Position numbers and translations under genes: made by a program. From Pseudevernia furfuracea (Eukaryota > Ascomycota > Lecanoromycetes > Lecanorales > Parmeliaceae), in contig JAIUPT010000020.1 of the NCBI GenBank assembly GCA_022315425.1, forward strand, positions 620,001-684,000: a DNA stretch of 64,000 nucleotides. Reading direction: 5' to 3'. Below, piece by piece: positions 32,195-44,055 of the stretch. The notes beneath the pieces are model-generated. The model did no database searches. It was not told the DNA's origin and worked only from the letters and a program-made list of their open reading frames with translations. The first letter of the stretch is position 1; every line of letters begins with the position of its first letter.

Positions 32195-33828
32195 TTAAAA
32201 TAGTAAGGATGAAATCCTTCTTGAGAGAGCTGAACGAGCACCAAGAGATGTACCATTCGAAGACGAATTCCCGCCACCCGCGACCGCATCGGCGACCAGG
32301 ACATAGATCTCACCCGAAGCATCTGAGCTCACGAAAAGGCGACCTTGGTTATCGAAAGTCATGCCCACAGGCCGAAAGCAGGCGTCAGGGCATTTGGAAT
32401 TATCCGCATTGGTGAAAATATCCGTGGATGAGGTAGTACTCGTAGAAGGAGCGACGGGCTCGCCATTGACGAAGTCGATAAGGGAAACCTTGTAGCCGAC
32501 TGGCTGGGTTCGGTCCCTGTTTTCACGTGAGTGAATGGGTGTCTGGATGAGAATTCAAGTGATCTTACCAGCTTCCGTGAAAGGTGACCCAAGCCTGATC
32601 CCCACTGCTGTTGAATTTGATATCTAGCGGAGCCATGTGTGCCTGGAATGTCAGCCTCGGAGCTGTTCTTTCAGAGCATGTGCCGTCAGAAGTTGAGTTT
32701 AGTGCAAATTGACTGCCAACGACCAGGTCGCTGTTGTCTGGAAGTGTACTTGGATCCCACGCTGCAAAACACTCAGGATAGCCGTGGTTGCTGCCCTGAG
32801 ACTCGTCCGTGTTATCGACCAAGGTACCGTGAAAGTTCATCTCCTCGCCTGGGTTATTTTGGTGCACGTCGACGCCATCGCGTGTGACTTGATCAGCGGA
32901 GTTTTCAACAGAATATAGCCCGCCCGTCTCAGGATGCTCGGCAACTCCAACCGAGTTGCGAAGACCCCATCTGGCACATTTCGGAGTCAGCATTCTCACT
33001 TGTGGATGAAAATCTGTGTAAGACTTGTCTGGGAGATAAATCGGGTGGCCAAATGGGCGATTTGCTCATGCAACATGTCCTGCGACTCAAAAAGCAGTCT
33101 CGAACAAGAAAAGACAACCCAGAAATGTGCCTTACCCGAGGCGGAGTCCGTCTGTGTCAAATTGGTAACCGTCAGCGGGAAGTTGTCCGAGGTCAAAGGC
33201 TTTGATTTGGCTGTGCCCAGTGCTAATGTTGGATGCTAAAGGGTCAATGTTCGAAGTACTTCCGCGGCTGATCAACAGCGTATTCTCGACTTTTTCGGAA
33301 ACTAGAAGTGTTCGTGTGGTGTGATCATCGGTATTCATTCCAGTTACCACAGTAGTTTGGTGCTCAGCGGCGCCCGTCAAAGGGTCATAAGCCCACGAAT
33401 AAGCTGCGGTAGGATCGGAGGCGAACAATGTTCTTCCGTCTGTCGAAAGGGTCATTCCGTGATTAAGCTGGCATCGTGATTGTCAACACTTTCCACAACT
33501 TGAGACAGTGGGTCCAAAGACTTACAGCCGTATTGGTGACGACCGTTTGCTTTGTTGGCGCCCACACACATATGCCACCAGCATCATCCAGCTGGAGACT
33601 CACAATACCTTTACCAACCTGCAGTACGAGCAAGTTGCCAGCATCATCAAACTGTATAGACCGAGGCTTCGTGAGGCCATTAGCCACCACAGCGAATTGA
33701 TATCCCGGAGCAGCTACAGGCTTGATCCCGTTTGCAGGGGCAAGATTGACACCGCAGGTTTGCCCTGTAGCGCGGATGATGAGAACGGTCAAGACTGTAA
33801 TCACAGCTGAACGCAAGAGCAGATACAT
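32195..33828 (-). CDS. Secreted sorbosone/glucose dehydrogenase-like beta-propeller protein
   Basis: Four exons, 33526-33828, 33136-33467, 32569-32970 and 32195-32516, give 452 aa; phases agree at all junctions. A signal peptide is clear (LLLRSAVITVLTVLIIRATG, cut before QTCG). The mature chain reads as a six-bladed propeller of the soluble quinoprotein glucose/L-sorbosone dehydrogenase type: GYQFAVVANGLTKPRSIQFD, LNHGMTLSTDGRTLFAS, GLRNSVGVAEHPETGGLYSVEN, PGEEMNFHG, FNSSGDQAWVTFHGSW, PVGMTFDNQGRLFVSSD. In this family PQQ and Ca2+ bind in the central channel and sugars are oxidised, but fungal members are often only called NHL or sorbosone-dehydrogenase-like; activity is inferred. The Ser/Asn-rich end (GGGNSSSNGTS) with a short hydrophobic tail could be a linker to a surface anchor, weakly supported. 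Confidence 0.8.
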
Positions 33829-35208
33829 GTTTGAGACAGGAAACCTGCAATGGGGCCCAAAAGATGTGCGGGGTACTTTGATGGGCACAGAGAATGCTTG
33901 CTATCCCAGAAGCAAAGAGGTAGTCGGATGGTGAGCGACAATCGCCGTTATGTACCTTCTACTGTTCAAAAGCCTGCAGTACTGTCATTTCATCCACCCT
34001 TGAATAAACAACGCATTTGTGCAGCGCGTTGCGTACTGCACACGCAAAAGTACTGGGGAATCTCTGCATTCCTCAACGTCATCACTATGGTACTGCCTCC
34101 CTTTCATTCCTGACAAGCGAGCGTATTGCTCCGCGGTCATTACACTGTGCAGAAAATTGAAGTGATCCCGGTTATCTGTCAGATGTTGCCCATGTTCAAA
34201 CAGAATCCTGGGTTGAGGAGTGGGTCTGGGTATTTGAAGCACATGTGGTGCATGCATGTCAAGATAGTGATTTCCAAGCGAGCGAATCATATGCTAATTT
34301 GATTGTAGACCCATGCTCATACCTACAACAATCGAGGGATTCCTCTCGAGGTCAGCATTACCCTGGAGGAGTGGCAAAGCATCAATGATATTGGATCAGA
34401 GAGTCGTTCTTTTGCTGGGAAAGTTAGCATGCGAATTGAGCACCGGCCCTTTCACCCCCGCACGGTTGTTTGGTGCTCTACTATGCAGCCTGGGTCAACC
34501 CCTTGAAGTTGCATGTTCTGAGCAGTATTCGAATTGCCGAACCCCACAGTAGTGTGAAAATCATTCAACTCGTTACGATAGTCCACGCAGTAGTCGTAGA
34601 TTTTGAAAAGATGCTGAAAGCTTGTTCTTCTAATTTCCAAATGACAAGTGAGACCGCATCTCTACCGCATCCCTGTCTGTGGCGCCATGCGATCCAGTGG
34701 AGAACATGGCTGATCAACGGCTTCTCGGCTACAACGCGATCAACCCTCGATGGAATATGCAAGTTTAGTAGAATGATCGTAAGCCCAAGACTTATCAATT
34801 GTGAAATATCATTTCTGAAATTCTGGCTAAGAGGCGAGATCCTTGTGGACAAGGATCAACAACCTCCTAAAGATATTCGATTAGTTACATATTGTTCTGA
34901 ACTGTGCTGAACTGCCTTCTTGACTAGATCGATTTGTGCATGCTTGCAGAGTCCCCGGTCTTTGACTCCCTGGCAGGCGATTGAATTTTGAGGCAGGTGA
35001 CGCTCATAGACACCATGTCATGCGGTTCCATGGTAGGCTTTCGGCCAAGCGCTGCTTTCAAAAGATTTCTGGGCTTGTCAATCCTTGCTGTCTCCTGTCT
35101 CGGCTGCTACAAAAAAGCTGTGTGAATAGAGGGTGATTGCCAAGATGATTGATTACAAAGCTAGCTTGACCAATCAACGTCCATCTCTTCTTAAGACTAC
35201 CTTACCTG
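33829..35208. other. Intergenic, possible coding remnants, nothing identified
   Basis: The first part is the promoter of the leftward secreted gene. Frames at 33985-34290 minus (with HFNFLHSVMTAEQYARLSG) and 34452-34640 minus look somewhat protein-like but have no recognised domain and are not joined by clear splice sites. They could be scraps of a dead gene. Confidence 0.35.
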
Positions 35209-35401
35209 AGGTAAGAGTATGCACCAAAAGTGATGCATAGAGGGAATCTTAAATTTTCTAAGTCCCACAGTGGAGTCGGCAAACTTGCCTCAGTGGGACT
35301 TGGAAATTTCCAGATTTCTCCTCAGTAGGACTAAGAAATTTCAAGGTTTTCGCCCGTAGAAATTTCCCTCTATGCATCACTTTTGGTGCATAATCTTACC
35401 T
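35209..35401. mobile_element. MITE-like element with perfect 27-bp terminal inverted repeats
   Basis: TGCACCAAAAGTGATGCATA begins a 27-bp repeat at 35220-35246 that is matched perfectly by its reverse complement at 35364-35390; each copy is bordered by TA. Similarity extends outward with one mismatch (AGGTAAGAKTA), giving arms 35209-35246 and 35364-35401. The inside (about 117 bp) has no coding capacity and contains subterminal repeats (AGTCCCAC against GTGGGACT, and AAATTTC blocks). Size, lack of genes and TA borders fit a non-autonomous Tc1/mariner-type MITE; the exact end is ambiguous because the TA may be a target duplication or part of the longer arms. Confidence 0.8.
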
Positions 35402-37305
35402 TATGACCGCGAACTTTCTCTACGTTTCTGATCGAGTAATTTGCTCTACTCGAATTGAGAGCCTTTCTGTACTCGTCCCTTACTATGGTCCGAACTTCAC
35501 CTTATCTTTCTGGCCATCGCGTCACGTGCTCAGCAGTGCGCAGTAAGCTGAGTCTCCGCGCCATCTCTTCCTCTTCCTGAGCGCTTTGCTGCGGCATACC
35601 TAACTTGACTCGGTCTCAATACGCTAAGCTGAGCAGTAAGGTCCATTGTAATCATGATGATCAACCTCGATGACCTTCCCCCCACTCCAACCTTGTCCTG
35701 ATTCACCTTGCTGGACACAATACATCGCCGTGTCTCCTCTCGCGATTGTCTCTTTCATTTCGTTCCCATAAATCTTGCTGTTGGGGCCTTCGATACTCGT
35801 CCTCTATGCTTTTGGCTTATGCGTCTACCGCCTGACATTACACCCCTACGCGAATTACCCGGGACCTTTATTGGCCAATGCAAGTCAACTGCCACCTGTA
35901 AAAGTCGTTAGCTGACGGCCCTGTTCAGGTCACATATCTGTATGGATGTTATCACGCATATAAGGGAGACATGCACCTGAATGTATGGGAGAGCCATGAA
36001 AGATATGGCAAGCTTTTTCGCCTCTGTTGTGGGAACAATGTTTGCTAGAACTGACATGGTTAAGTTCTTTGGCTGGGAGATATGAGGGTAGCCGGGACGG
36101 AGGGAGAGGGAGGTTCGCGCATGTGGGTAGACAGTGGTGGCAAGAGGAAAGGAGAGTATCAGATCAAGGATCAGTTGAGCAGTTTGGGGGACGGTCCAGT
36201 ATTAGGGTTCAAGTGCAGGGACGATTCAGACGGTTTGGACGGACCATGAGTGATTGATCAGTTGAGCGTGAGCCTTCGTCTGAGTTTCTGGCTCGAACTC
36301 CTTTAAACGCTCTCGACATCTCACGGTCGCAATCCCTTCACATTGCAAGGGAGATTTTGAAAGGGAGAATTGTGATACGGTAGTAGTTCGTTAGAGAGAC
36401 TCATATTTTCGAATCCGAATTTTGACGTTGGCTGTATCTTCCCGGCACTCTTTCAAGAGAGGGAACCTGCGCATTGTACTGCCCCCAAACGACCATCTCC
36501 CTCTGCTGTGCATCCAGCCAGGTTTTCTCATAGCTGCCGGATGAAATGCACAGGTAAAAAACCCCGTATGCAAATAAGGGCCCCCACCTCAGCGAGCCTT
36601 TGCAACGCTGCGGGTCCCAGAATGTGAGAAGGTATAAGGATTGCGGTGAACCGTAAAATTAATTAGAAGTGCCAGGAGGACCATGCGTTTGGCCTTCGTC
36701 TAGCTGAATGGTGTCATTCAGGCAACGCTCCACGATGGTCCGGAGGAGCACTCTGAACGAGCGAGAAAAGACGGGTTTGGTGACTGTGCATGTGAGTGCC
36801 TTAGGCCACTGGCCATGAGATAGACTTTCAGTAGAAATTCTTATGAACTGATCCTGGCACTGAGGAGCTCCGAATGCTTGAATAATAGAGGCGATCTGGC
36901 TTGGGAAAATACTGTAGGATCCCAGTGAAGTAAGTGGCCGTAGGTGATGCATGACTGTTTGACTGAGCTTATCCGCGATATTATTGCCTTTGAGGATGAG
37001 CAAACGCAGGACTTTGGTTTCCAGACTGCCAAGAGCGATCTGGTCTTGATCCCAACTGGGATGTCGTGGTTTCCAGATTTTTTCGGAGTTTCACTGGTAG
37101 TGTGACGAGTCACATCCCTCTCCTGGTCGCGCCTTCTCCAGAATGCAACCATTTTTCTCGCGCAAACCTGTATACGATGTGATGAAAGAAATGCAGTACT
37201 TAGATAGTCTTCATGGCCTTCTGCTCTTGGTATTGGGCGTTTGGCTACCTCGGCGCACTGAGAGGGAATCGCAAGGTGGCCATGGGATACTTGAGGGTAA
37301 AGGCT
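35402..37305. other. Intergenic, no gene recognised
   Basis: About 1.9 kb. A minus-strand frame around 36659-37080 (with SLETKVLRLLILKGNNIADKL) has leucine-rich-repeat-like composition but no start, no partner exons and no recognised domain. Short plus-strand frames near 36027-36257 have no signal. Confidence 0.35.
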
Positions 37306-38020
37306 CTAGTCAACGAAACCCAACTCATCGTCCATGACACCAGCGAGTCCTTTGCCAGAAGGGTCTTTCCCAGTATCCGCCGGTGGCCAAGGATTCTGTG
37401 TCTTCCGAAGACTCTCCGACCCTCGGATGGCTGCTGGTAAATCACTGCGGGAGGTCAATCACTTATTCTGCAGATTGCATTTAGAGACTGTACTCGAGAT
37501 GTCCATGAACCACGTAGCCTTGTGTTGCAAGCTCTTCTGCCAACTCTTCCTGATGATTGTCCAACAAGTCTGGATTGGGAACAACGATAATGGGCACCGC
37601 AATTCGTAGCGCGTCGAGGATAGAGCCGGACCCTGTCCGACATGTAAGCCTGAGGCCTCATCAATAGCGCAAAGATGAATTGGTACCTGCGTGGCTGATG
37701 ACCACCCCTTCCATGCCGTTGCCTCCGCCTTTGGCAGCCCGCATCTCGGATGCCAAACCCTGCTTGTTGAAGTCGAAACCACTTATGCTGAGGTCCTGCA
37801 CTCCTTCACCCATGGTACCCTTGCTTCTCCTGAATTCCTCGAGCACCTTCTGTCCATCTTTGCCATATTGTAATTTTAGGTCCGTGTAATCATGGGTCTT
37901 CAAAGCTTCTACAAATTGCGGGCTAAGCGTTGCCTTGACCAAGGAGTCAAAGCTTGCCGTAGCTCCAACGGTAACAAAGCAGACCTTTTGGGGCTTTGGT
38001 CTCTGGTAGGATGTTGACAT
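37306..38020 (-). CDS. alg13: UDP-N-acetylglucosamine transferase subunit Alg13
   Basis: Catalytic subunit of the Alg13-Alg14 enzyme that adds the second GlcNAc to dolichol-PP-GlcNAc at the cytosolic face of the ER, an early step of N-glycosylation. Three exons, 37687-38020, 37494-37632 and 37306-37444, give 203 aa, the usual length. The N-terminal nucleotide-fold start is CFVTVGATASFDSLV; the GT28 signature at the second exon border reads VVISHAGSGSILDALR, then PIIVVPNPDLLDNHQEELAEEL and GYVVHGHLDDLPAAI. The C-terminus (PWPPADTGKDPSGKGLAGVMDDELGFVD) matches the fungal regulatory tail. Alg13 itself has no membrane segment and is held by Alg14, which is not in this window. The frame would end early if the last intron were missed. 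Confidence 0.93.
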
Positions 38021-39421
38021 GGTAGATGTTTATAATGATCTAGCAACTTAGATCCTATTGTCGTAGAGCGTGATGGACTCTTAAGCTCCTGTTCCGTCGC
38101 TACAACAACCCCACCCAAAGAGTCTTTTCCGGAGTGGGATAAGCGCACGGCGGGATCACGGTCCGCACAAAAGATCCTAAGGTAGACAGCGCTAGTGGCA
38201 ACCCTAACCCTATTTTCGGAAGACGACCCTAAGGTATAGCTGAGTTCTAGGTGTATCTTCTAGGTAAGGTTAGCTCTACAGGCGGGACGCTTTCCGAGGT
38301 CTTGGCGCAGGAGCCTAAGGTAGATGATTGTGAACCCTGTCAATCCAAGGTTTTTAACGTGGTCTATCAAAGGGACTTTGCCGAACATGATCAACTTTTG
38401 AGGCAGCTGAAGAAGCAATTCAACAAGCATCTTGACAATCTACAGGATTCTGCCAAAATTGGTAAACTTGGTATATGTCAATGATATACGGCCGGCCTGA
38501 AGTACTTTTAATCAGTAAGTCACTAGCTGACGCAGCTACCATAACGCTGTCACCAAAGCACACATCACCGGAGTCGAGGCACTGGTCGCGGTCGGCGCTT
38601 CGTTTGATCATTTGAAAACTCATCGCTGCATGGTGACCAACCGGATCCGAGTTTGGTTGGGAGAAGAACAAGATGTGTGAATGTTGGATGTAGTTCATGG
38701 TTTCTTGTTAGGCATTGGTGGATGATTGGGCTTTCGTAATCCAGCTGATAAACTTTAAGCAATTCGAATTGTGTTTTGAGGTGGCTAGGAAACCTTTTTC
38801 TTACCGGAACTGGGAACCAAGAAGATGCGCTGTTGGAGGTAGGAGGACTTTTGATGGAGATAATAATGTATTTGCAGAGCCGACTGTTGTAGTGGCGGGG
38901 AAACTTTTCCGGATGATTTATCTGATGGTGGCAGAATACATTAAAGAGCTGTCAGGGCACAAGCTTGACTTGAACTCTGGGGAAATTAGTATTGTCGTCT
39001 CGTTGCAGAAAGGTCCGCGTATAGCAAGTGTGTAAGCGTCTCCCGTAACACCGCCCCCCCCTTCACCGGAATCGACCTTTCTATCATCGGACGAGGTAGT
39101 GATCTAATACACCATTCAGCTCGAACTCCGCATTGTAGGCCCGAACGCTACGCATGCGAAACAAAAGAAAGACACGCTTAAAGGAGTGGAAGCCCATAGA
39201 GGAGCCAAACGTAAAGCGCAATAATATGTCAAACAAACAAAAGGGATGCCATGAGCTGTAGGAAAGAGCGCGGTCAAAAGAGGTGGAGGTCCTTGAACTG
39301 GGACAAAGCAAACACATCCTCCCATGGATATCCCGAACCGTTCACATTCATACATATCGGAGAATCCCACAAACCAGCCACCGTCTCAATCTCGATTCTC
39401 AACCAGCTATTCCTCGCTCCA
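38021..39421. other. Intergenic, no gene supported
   Basis: The first part is the Alg13 promoter. Frames at 38251-38484 plus and 38715-39035 plus lack an ATG at a sensible place or any domain. CCTAAGG/ACCCTAAC motifs recur at 38175-38240 and again near 38315. Confidence 0.35.
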
Positions 39422-41801
39422 TCATCGAAAGCGCAACATCCATCGGATACTCCTTGAAAGCGTGTTGCCAATCCCACTAGCGCCAGTCTGGAGGGCTAGT
39501 GCGAGTCCACCAAGCAGCTTGGTCTGAATCGAAACTTTTTCGCGCTTGCTAGTCCGCTCGTTGTGCTGCGCGTGAGTATTGATCCTGGCTCTTTCAGACC
39601 GACTAAGACGATCGCTGCGTCTGTGCAAAGAACTACCATCTCTGCTGCGACGGCTCGATCTGCCAGAGTAGAGATCACTTGATGCTAGTGAAGAAAGGAG
39701 ATCATCGCTTTCGCTCGTCGCGGTGCGGGAGAAGTGAGACACTTTGGAGAAGCCGCCCGAACCAGGGTAAGTTGGTCGCGATGGCCATTCCCCAGGGTAA
39801 GGCTCGTGGCACACCCTGATTTCTTTTCTGTTGCGCTGGCATTCTCGTCGGTGGTTGCGTAATTCCTCAGCAAGTCGCATTTGTTTTCTGTCGATCTCTC
39901 GCAAACGTTTTTCGGCCTCTAGTTGTGCCTCGAGAAGCTCGATTTTCTGACTCGCAAAGATGTTTCCTGGGTCCACAGGAGGTTTCGTAAAGTCTACACC
40001 CCGAGTTGGTTGTCTTTGCGCACGCTTGAACGTAGATACAGGCGGATCTCGCTTTAGCCAAGACGATTCGATGTGTTTGGGCGCAGCGATAGAAGGACCT
40101 CGAGGGGCTGGATCCCGTGCTTTGTGCACAATATCGAGGGGTCCGGCCTTCTTGGCGGCATATCTTTCCTCGTTCAAACCATAATTCTTTGGGACTACGG
40201 GAGATTTGGCAAATTTGGCTTGAGGTTGAGGCAGAACTAGGCGTGTATTTAGGACTGCCATTGATACAGGTGGATTGACGACGGCCGGTGGCGCGTGCTT
40301 TTGTTCCTGCATTTTCAGCATTTTCATGGTCTCACTAAGGCTCATTTCCGGTCCTTGGACGCTCTCGGGCAGATCTGTTTGTTGCATTATGAGGTCTTGG
40401 ATAGTGTTTAAACTCGGTCGCAGCGTAGGAGGATATGGTGCTGTCATCTGAATAATAAGTCGAGAAAAGGGTGGCGGTGGTGGGTGATCCCAGAGGTTTT
40501 CGACCCACTTCTTCAAGCCCCGCCACCTGCCCTGTAAAGCGCGCTCATCCAGCATCTGAAGGAAGGTATTACCCAGTGCAAATACGTCGATAGCCGTCGT
40601 TTGCTGGTCCTCGTAGTCGACCTCAGGCGCTTTGTAGATCTTCGTGCCCGCCCCCCGACCAGCGGCATTCACTGGTGACAACAAGCCAAGGTCGCCTAGC
40701 ACAATTTTGGTAGGTGTCCGCTCAGAGATGAAGACGTTCTCGGGTTTGATATCCCTATGCAAGAAGCCACAGCCGTGGATGTACTTCAGGCCTTCGATCA
40801 TCTGGATCATGGCATTACGCTTACTCCCAGATCTCATCATCGGCAAGGCATTCCGTAGACTGCATGGAAATAGTGGCATCACTAGGTGGAACACACGTTG
40901 TCCCTCTTCAGAAGGTTCTTCGGAGGAGTAAAGAATCTTAGCGACGTTTGGCTATCTATTGTTAGATGCGCTTCGCAACAGACGTTGAGAAACTTACATG
41001 ATGCAAGTTCTTCATGCTTATAATTTCTCGGCGGACATTTTCGACGCCCCTGTCATTACTGACCTTCTGTTTCTTGACCGCGACCAGCAACCCAGTCTGC
41101 ATCTCCATGTATTTGAACACTTCCCCAAACCCACCCTCTCCTATATTCTTCTTTTGCTGCAAATCTGGAAGTCTACCGGCAAGCTGCGTTCCGAATAAAC
41201 CTGAGTTCACAGGCATAGGCTCATGTCGACGAAATCATCGGTCGCGCTCGGCAATCTCTCCTTTCTTCTCCGAAGGTCGACAATGAAATCCATATGGACC
41301 AATCTTAATATAACGTAAGCCTTGAACAGCTCTGCTTTCATTGTGGATGAGCTCTTCCTCTTCAAGTTCCTCAAACCAGTCGGCGTTTTGGAGGTATGTA
41401 CTTTCTTTGAGTCGTTTGTAGCGCGTGCCAAGGGTCGAGTTGTCCTTCACGATCCATACGTCAAAACCAGAATTTAATTGAGCGAAAATTTGACAGTGCG
41501 CGGGGTCGGAGTGACGTTTGTCCAGGACCAGGCTGCATTGATTGAGATCAGACCCGATGCGGAGGATGGGTGCGGGCTCGGTGAGGGTTACATCTTGGTC
41601 ACATGTGATTATCAATGCTGTTGTCCAACCAAGGCCTCCTGCTGTGCGATTGCTCATGTATGGGATTCGGTCAAGAAAGGGAGACGGGATTGGTAAACGG
41701 GCGGGAACAGTCAAAGGTTCTGGAACTAGGTGGAACAGCACAAGTTTGGGGACGTCGGCATCCTGCATAGAGACATCGCTTCGAAAATCGAGGTTCGACA
41801 T
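39422..41801 (-). CDS. FHA-domain protein kinase with an in-frame TGA between the two domains
   Basis: Ser/Thr kinase of the FHA-kinase type (architecture as in Dun1/Mek1/Cds1). From the ATG at 41801, 188 codons encode an FHA domain (ILRIGSDLNQCSLVL, DPAHCQIFAQLNSGFDVWIVKDNSTLGT) and then reach TGA at 41235-41237. The same frame continues and, six codons on, Met at 41216 leads into the kinase: GEGGFGEVF, VAVKKQ, HRDIKPENVF, GTKIYKAPEV. Two models fit: a weak-donor intron of 81 bp (41201-41281, GTCGAC..CTCAG), which removes the stop and keeps phase, or separate/truncated products. A clear intron at 40952-40997 splits the kinase. DFG is replaced by DLG, which is tolerated in some kinases. After the kinase come about 300 low-complexity residues with a coiled coil (EAQLEAEKRLREIDRKQ) and an SR-rich stretch. 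Phosphothreonine-guided signalling is inferred from the domains. Confidence 0.75.
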
Positions 41802-42885
41802 CAAGCAAAGGGCTTTTCGCACCGAGATGCAGCCTCAGAGGCCCGCCCAATGAATTCTGTGAGGCTGCGGACTTGAAAGTTTTCAGCAGTTAAGAAAGAT
41901 TGGACGAGTTAAAGAAAGATTAGATGTAGCAGGGAGTTCTTGAATGCAGCGTCTAATGCTGCGGCAGTTTATAAAGAGAAAGAGACATATAAGAGATGAT
42001 CTGGATCAATGGTGCATTATATGGATGCCGAAGCTCAGATCTTGCCCCTTGGGGGGTGGTCATAGACCCCGCTGCATCAGTGTGCAATCATTGTCGCGGA
42101 TTCCAGTTCCGAAACAAAGCTGCCTGGCGTCTTAGGGCGTGAATGCTTCAGGCTGCTTGTGCAAACATCGGATGCTACCAAGTTTTGTAGAGGTGGTCGA
42201 ATTGGCGGCAGTACTTCGCGCGCTCCCATCCCACTGCGACGGGATTGACTGGACAGCAACGAAGGGAGAGCAAGCGTTGAGCATGATTTTGTCCTGTTGA
42301 CACTATCCATAGAGATTTTACGCTCCATCCGTTTCGGATCAGCAGGACTTACCAGCGCGAGGGAAACTGTATGGCAAGAGGGGCTGCTCAGGCTGCCAGC
42401 AAAACGCCCGCCAATCGTCGTGCAACAATAAGGGAAAAGAATTCAGAATCTATTTGTGTGTGGAATTCGTTTCACCTTAGTACCTAATAACGGCGCAGAT
42501 AACTTTTGCTGAACGCAATAGCCAGTACTCGTACTTTTTAATGATGAGCATCGAAACAACTCGAATCAAGGCCGGCGCTAAGTGAAACGCGCTTTCCATT
42601 TCAGGGAATAGCGTGAGCCAGGCGGCTCGCCGGCTCGCTCCCCACCTCCCGCCGCAAATGCCTGCCTGTCAAACAGAGACAATTGATCTTCTTTTCGCAA
42701 TTCCTACTTCAACCAATCTTCCATCCCAAAGCTCTCGAGGAGGAGCTCCAAGCAAGTATCCGACCTAAGACTGCCTACTTTCTTATACATTATCCTTCGT
42801 CGCCTCGAAATCAAATCCTAATCCGACTTTGATCCTACTCCCTTTCTGGCTGCAGCTCCTTCTTTTGCTCTGCACATCTTTGAAA
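41802..42885. promoter_or_regulatory. Divergent region between FHA kinase and AT-hook gene
   Basis: About 1.1 kb separates start codons that point away from each other. There is no supported gene inside. The last 200 bp (pyrimidine-rich, with TTCTTATACATTATCC) is the leader of the rightward gene. Confidence 0.4.
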
Positions 42886-44055
42886 ATGCCTCTAGATGTT
42901 GTTCAATGTTGGGGCCTGTTTAGGCCTGGAGATTTCACTCATTCGACAGACAATCCTTCCCCGAAAGGTACTTTGATTCCTGAAAGCGAACCCGTGATAT
43001 TTCCTGAAAGCGGAGCCATGACAGTTCCTGCAAGCGAGACTATCACAGTTCAGGGGAGCAAGCCTAGAACAATGGATTACGATGGCTTTCAGGGGCCAAC
43101 ACGAGATGGCTGGTCTCCTGCTCGTGTCAGGGCAGCCAATGCTGAGCACCGTGCGTGGCAGCTAGCGGCTCGAAAAGCGTGGGCCGAAGAATCTGCAGCT
43201 GCAGCTGCTAATGTTACGGGGCCTGAGCCTGGCGCAACTTATAGTGACATCAGGGTGTACACGCGACTCAAGGATGGGCAGTACAAATACTGGGGTGTCA
43301 AGGACGACGGCATGACCATTGAAGATTTCTGGAGCAGAACCGATCCCGAGAATACGAGAGAGGACGACAATCATCAGAATGTCTTGATCGACCTCGTGCC
43401 AGCTCATACTGAACCCCTTTCAAATAGCCAGTCGCCGCGTGTTACTGCAGCTCCTAGGCCAAGAAGGACCCAGAAGACACCTGAGGTCAACCCTAAGCAC
43501 CGAGCCAAAAAGTCCGCGACTGTGACGCCGCCGGTCAATAAAAGCACACGAAAGTCTCTGGCCACCAAGCTTGATGCTAAACATCCCGGTCTTGATGAGC
43601 AGGTTCGAGACATCACGGAGAGCGTCCCTAAAGGTCGCAGATCTGCAGCACATCCTGCAGTCGTAGAGAGATCAGACAGACAGATCAATGAACCCCTTAA
43701 GAGGAGCGACGTCATCAAGAAAATCCCTGTCGAGCCCCCGAGAGAACAAGTAGGAAGAGGACGGCGCCGTAAAGTACAGCCCGGTGTCGTCAACTCAGTC
43801 CGTCCAAAAGCTGCAGATCAGCGCAACTCTCAGCCGGCCGACCCTGCATCAGCGTCCCCGCCCAAGCGGACGCGTGGCAGGCCTGCCAAAGAGAATCCCT
43901 CCATGAAGTCTTCTGGAAAGCAGAGGAGGCCAGCCACGGAAAACAAAGCGAAGATCACAAAGCCCAAGAAGGAGAAGCAGCACTCTTCAGCACCATCTTC
44001 TCACAAAATGCGCACGAGGGCGAGGGGTCCCGCACAGCATCCGCAACTTCCTTGA
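42886..44055 (+). CDS. AT-hook nuclear protein
   Basis: Single exon, 389 aa from the ATG at 42886 (the frame is open 19 codons further up without ATG). Residues about 60-160 are the only part with globular composition: DYDGFQGPTRDGWSPARVRAANAEHRAW, AARKAWAEE, then RVYTRLKDGQYKYWGVKDDGMTIEDFW. The remaining 230 residues are Lys/Arg/Pro/Ser-rich and disordered, with an AT-hook core RGRP in KRTRGRPAKE near residue 345, a related RGRRRK patch near 305 and many basic nuclear-import-like clusters. AT-hooks bind the minor groove of AT-rich DNA, so a chromatin role is likely; no enzymatic domain is seen. Near the N-terminus a short degenerate repeat (PESEPVIFPESGAMTVPASE) is present. Confidence 0.65.
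   Translation: MPLDVVQCWGLFRPGDFTHSTDNPSPKGTLIPESEPVIFPESGAMTVPASETITVQGSKPRTMDYDGFQGPTRDGWSPARVRAANAEHRAWQLAARKAWAEESAAAAANVTGPEPGATYSDIRVYTRLKDGQYKYWGVKDDGMTIEDFWSRTDPENTREDDNHQNVLIDLVPAHTEPLSNSQSPRVTAAPRPRRTQKTPEVNPKHRAKKSATVTPPVNKSTRKSLATKLDAKHPGLDEQVRDITESVPKGRRSAAHPAVVERSDRQINEPLKRSDVIKKIPVEPPREQVGRGRRRKVQPGVVNSVRPKAADQRNSQPADPASASPPKRTRGRPAKENPSMKSSGKQRRPATENKAKITKPKKEKQHSSAPSSHKMRTRARGPAQHPQLP

Noticed and set aside
34470..34910. 146-codon plus-strand frame between the sorbosone-dehydrogenase-like gene and the MITE
   Set aside because: No recognisable domain, unusual composition and overlapping open frames on the other strand.
38175..38240. Interstitial telomere-like repeats (ACCCTAACCCT)
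   Set aside because: Only about two units are adjacent; the rest are scattered CCTAAGG motifs, so there is no array.
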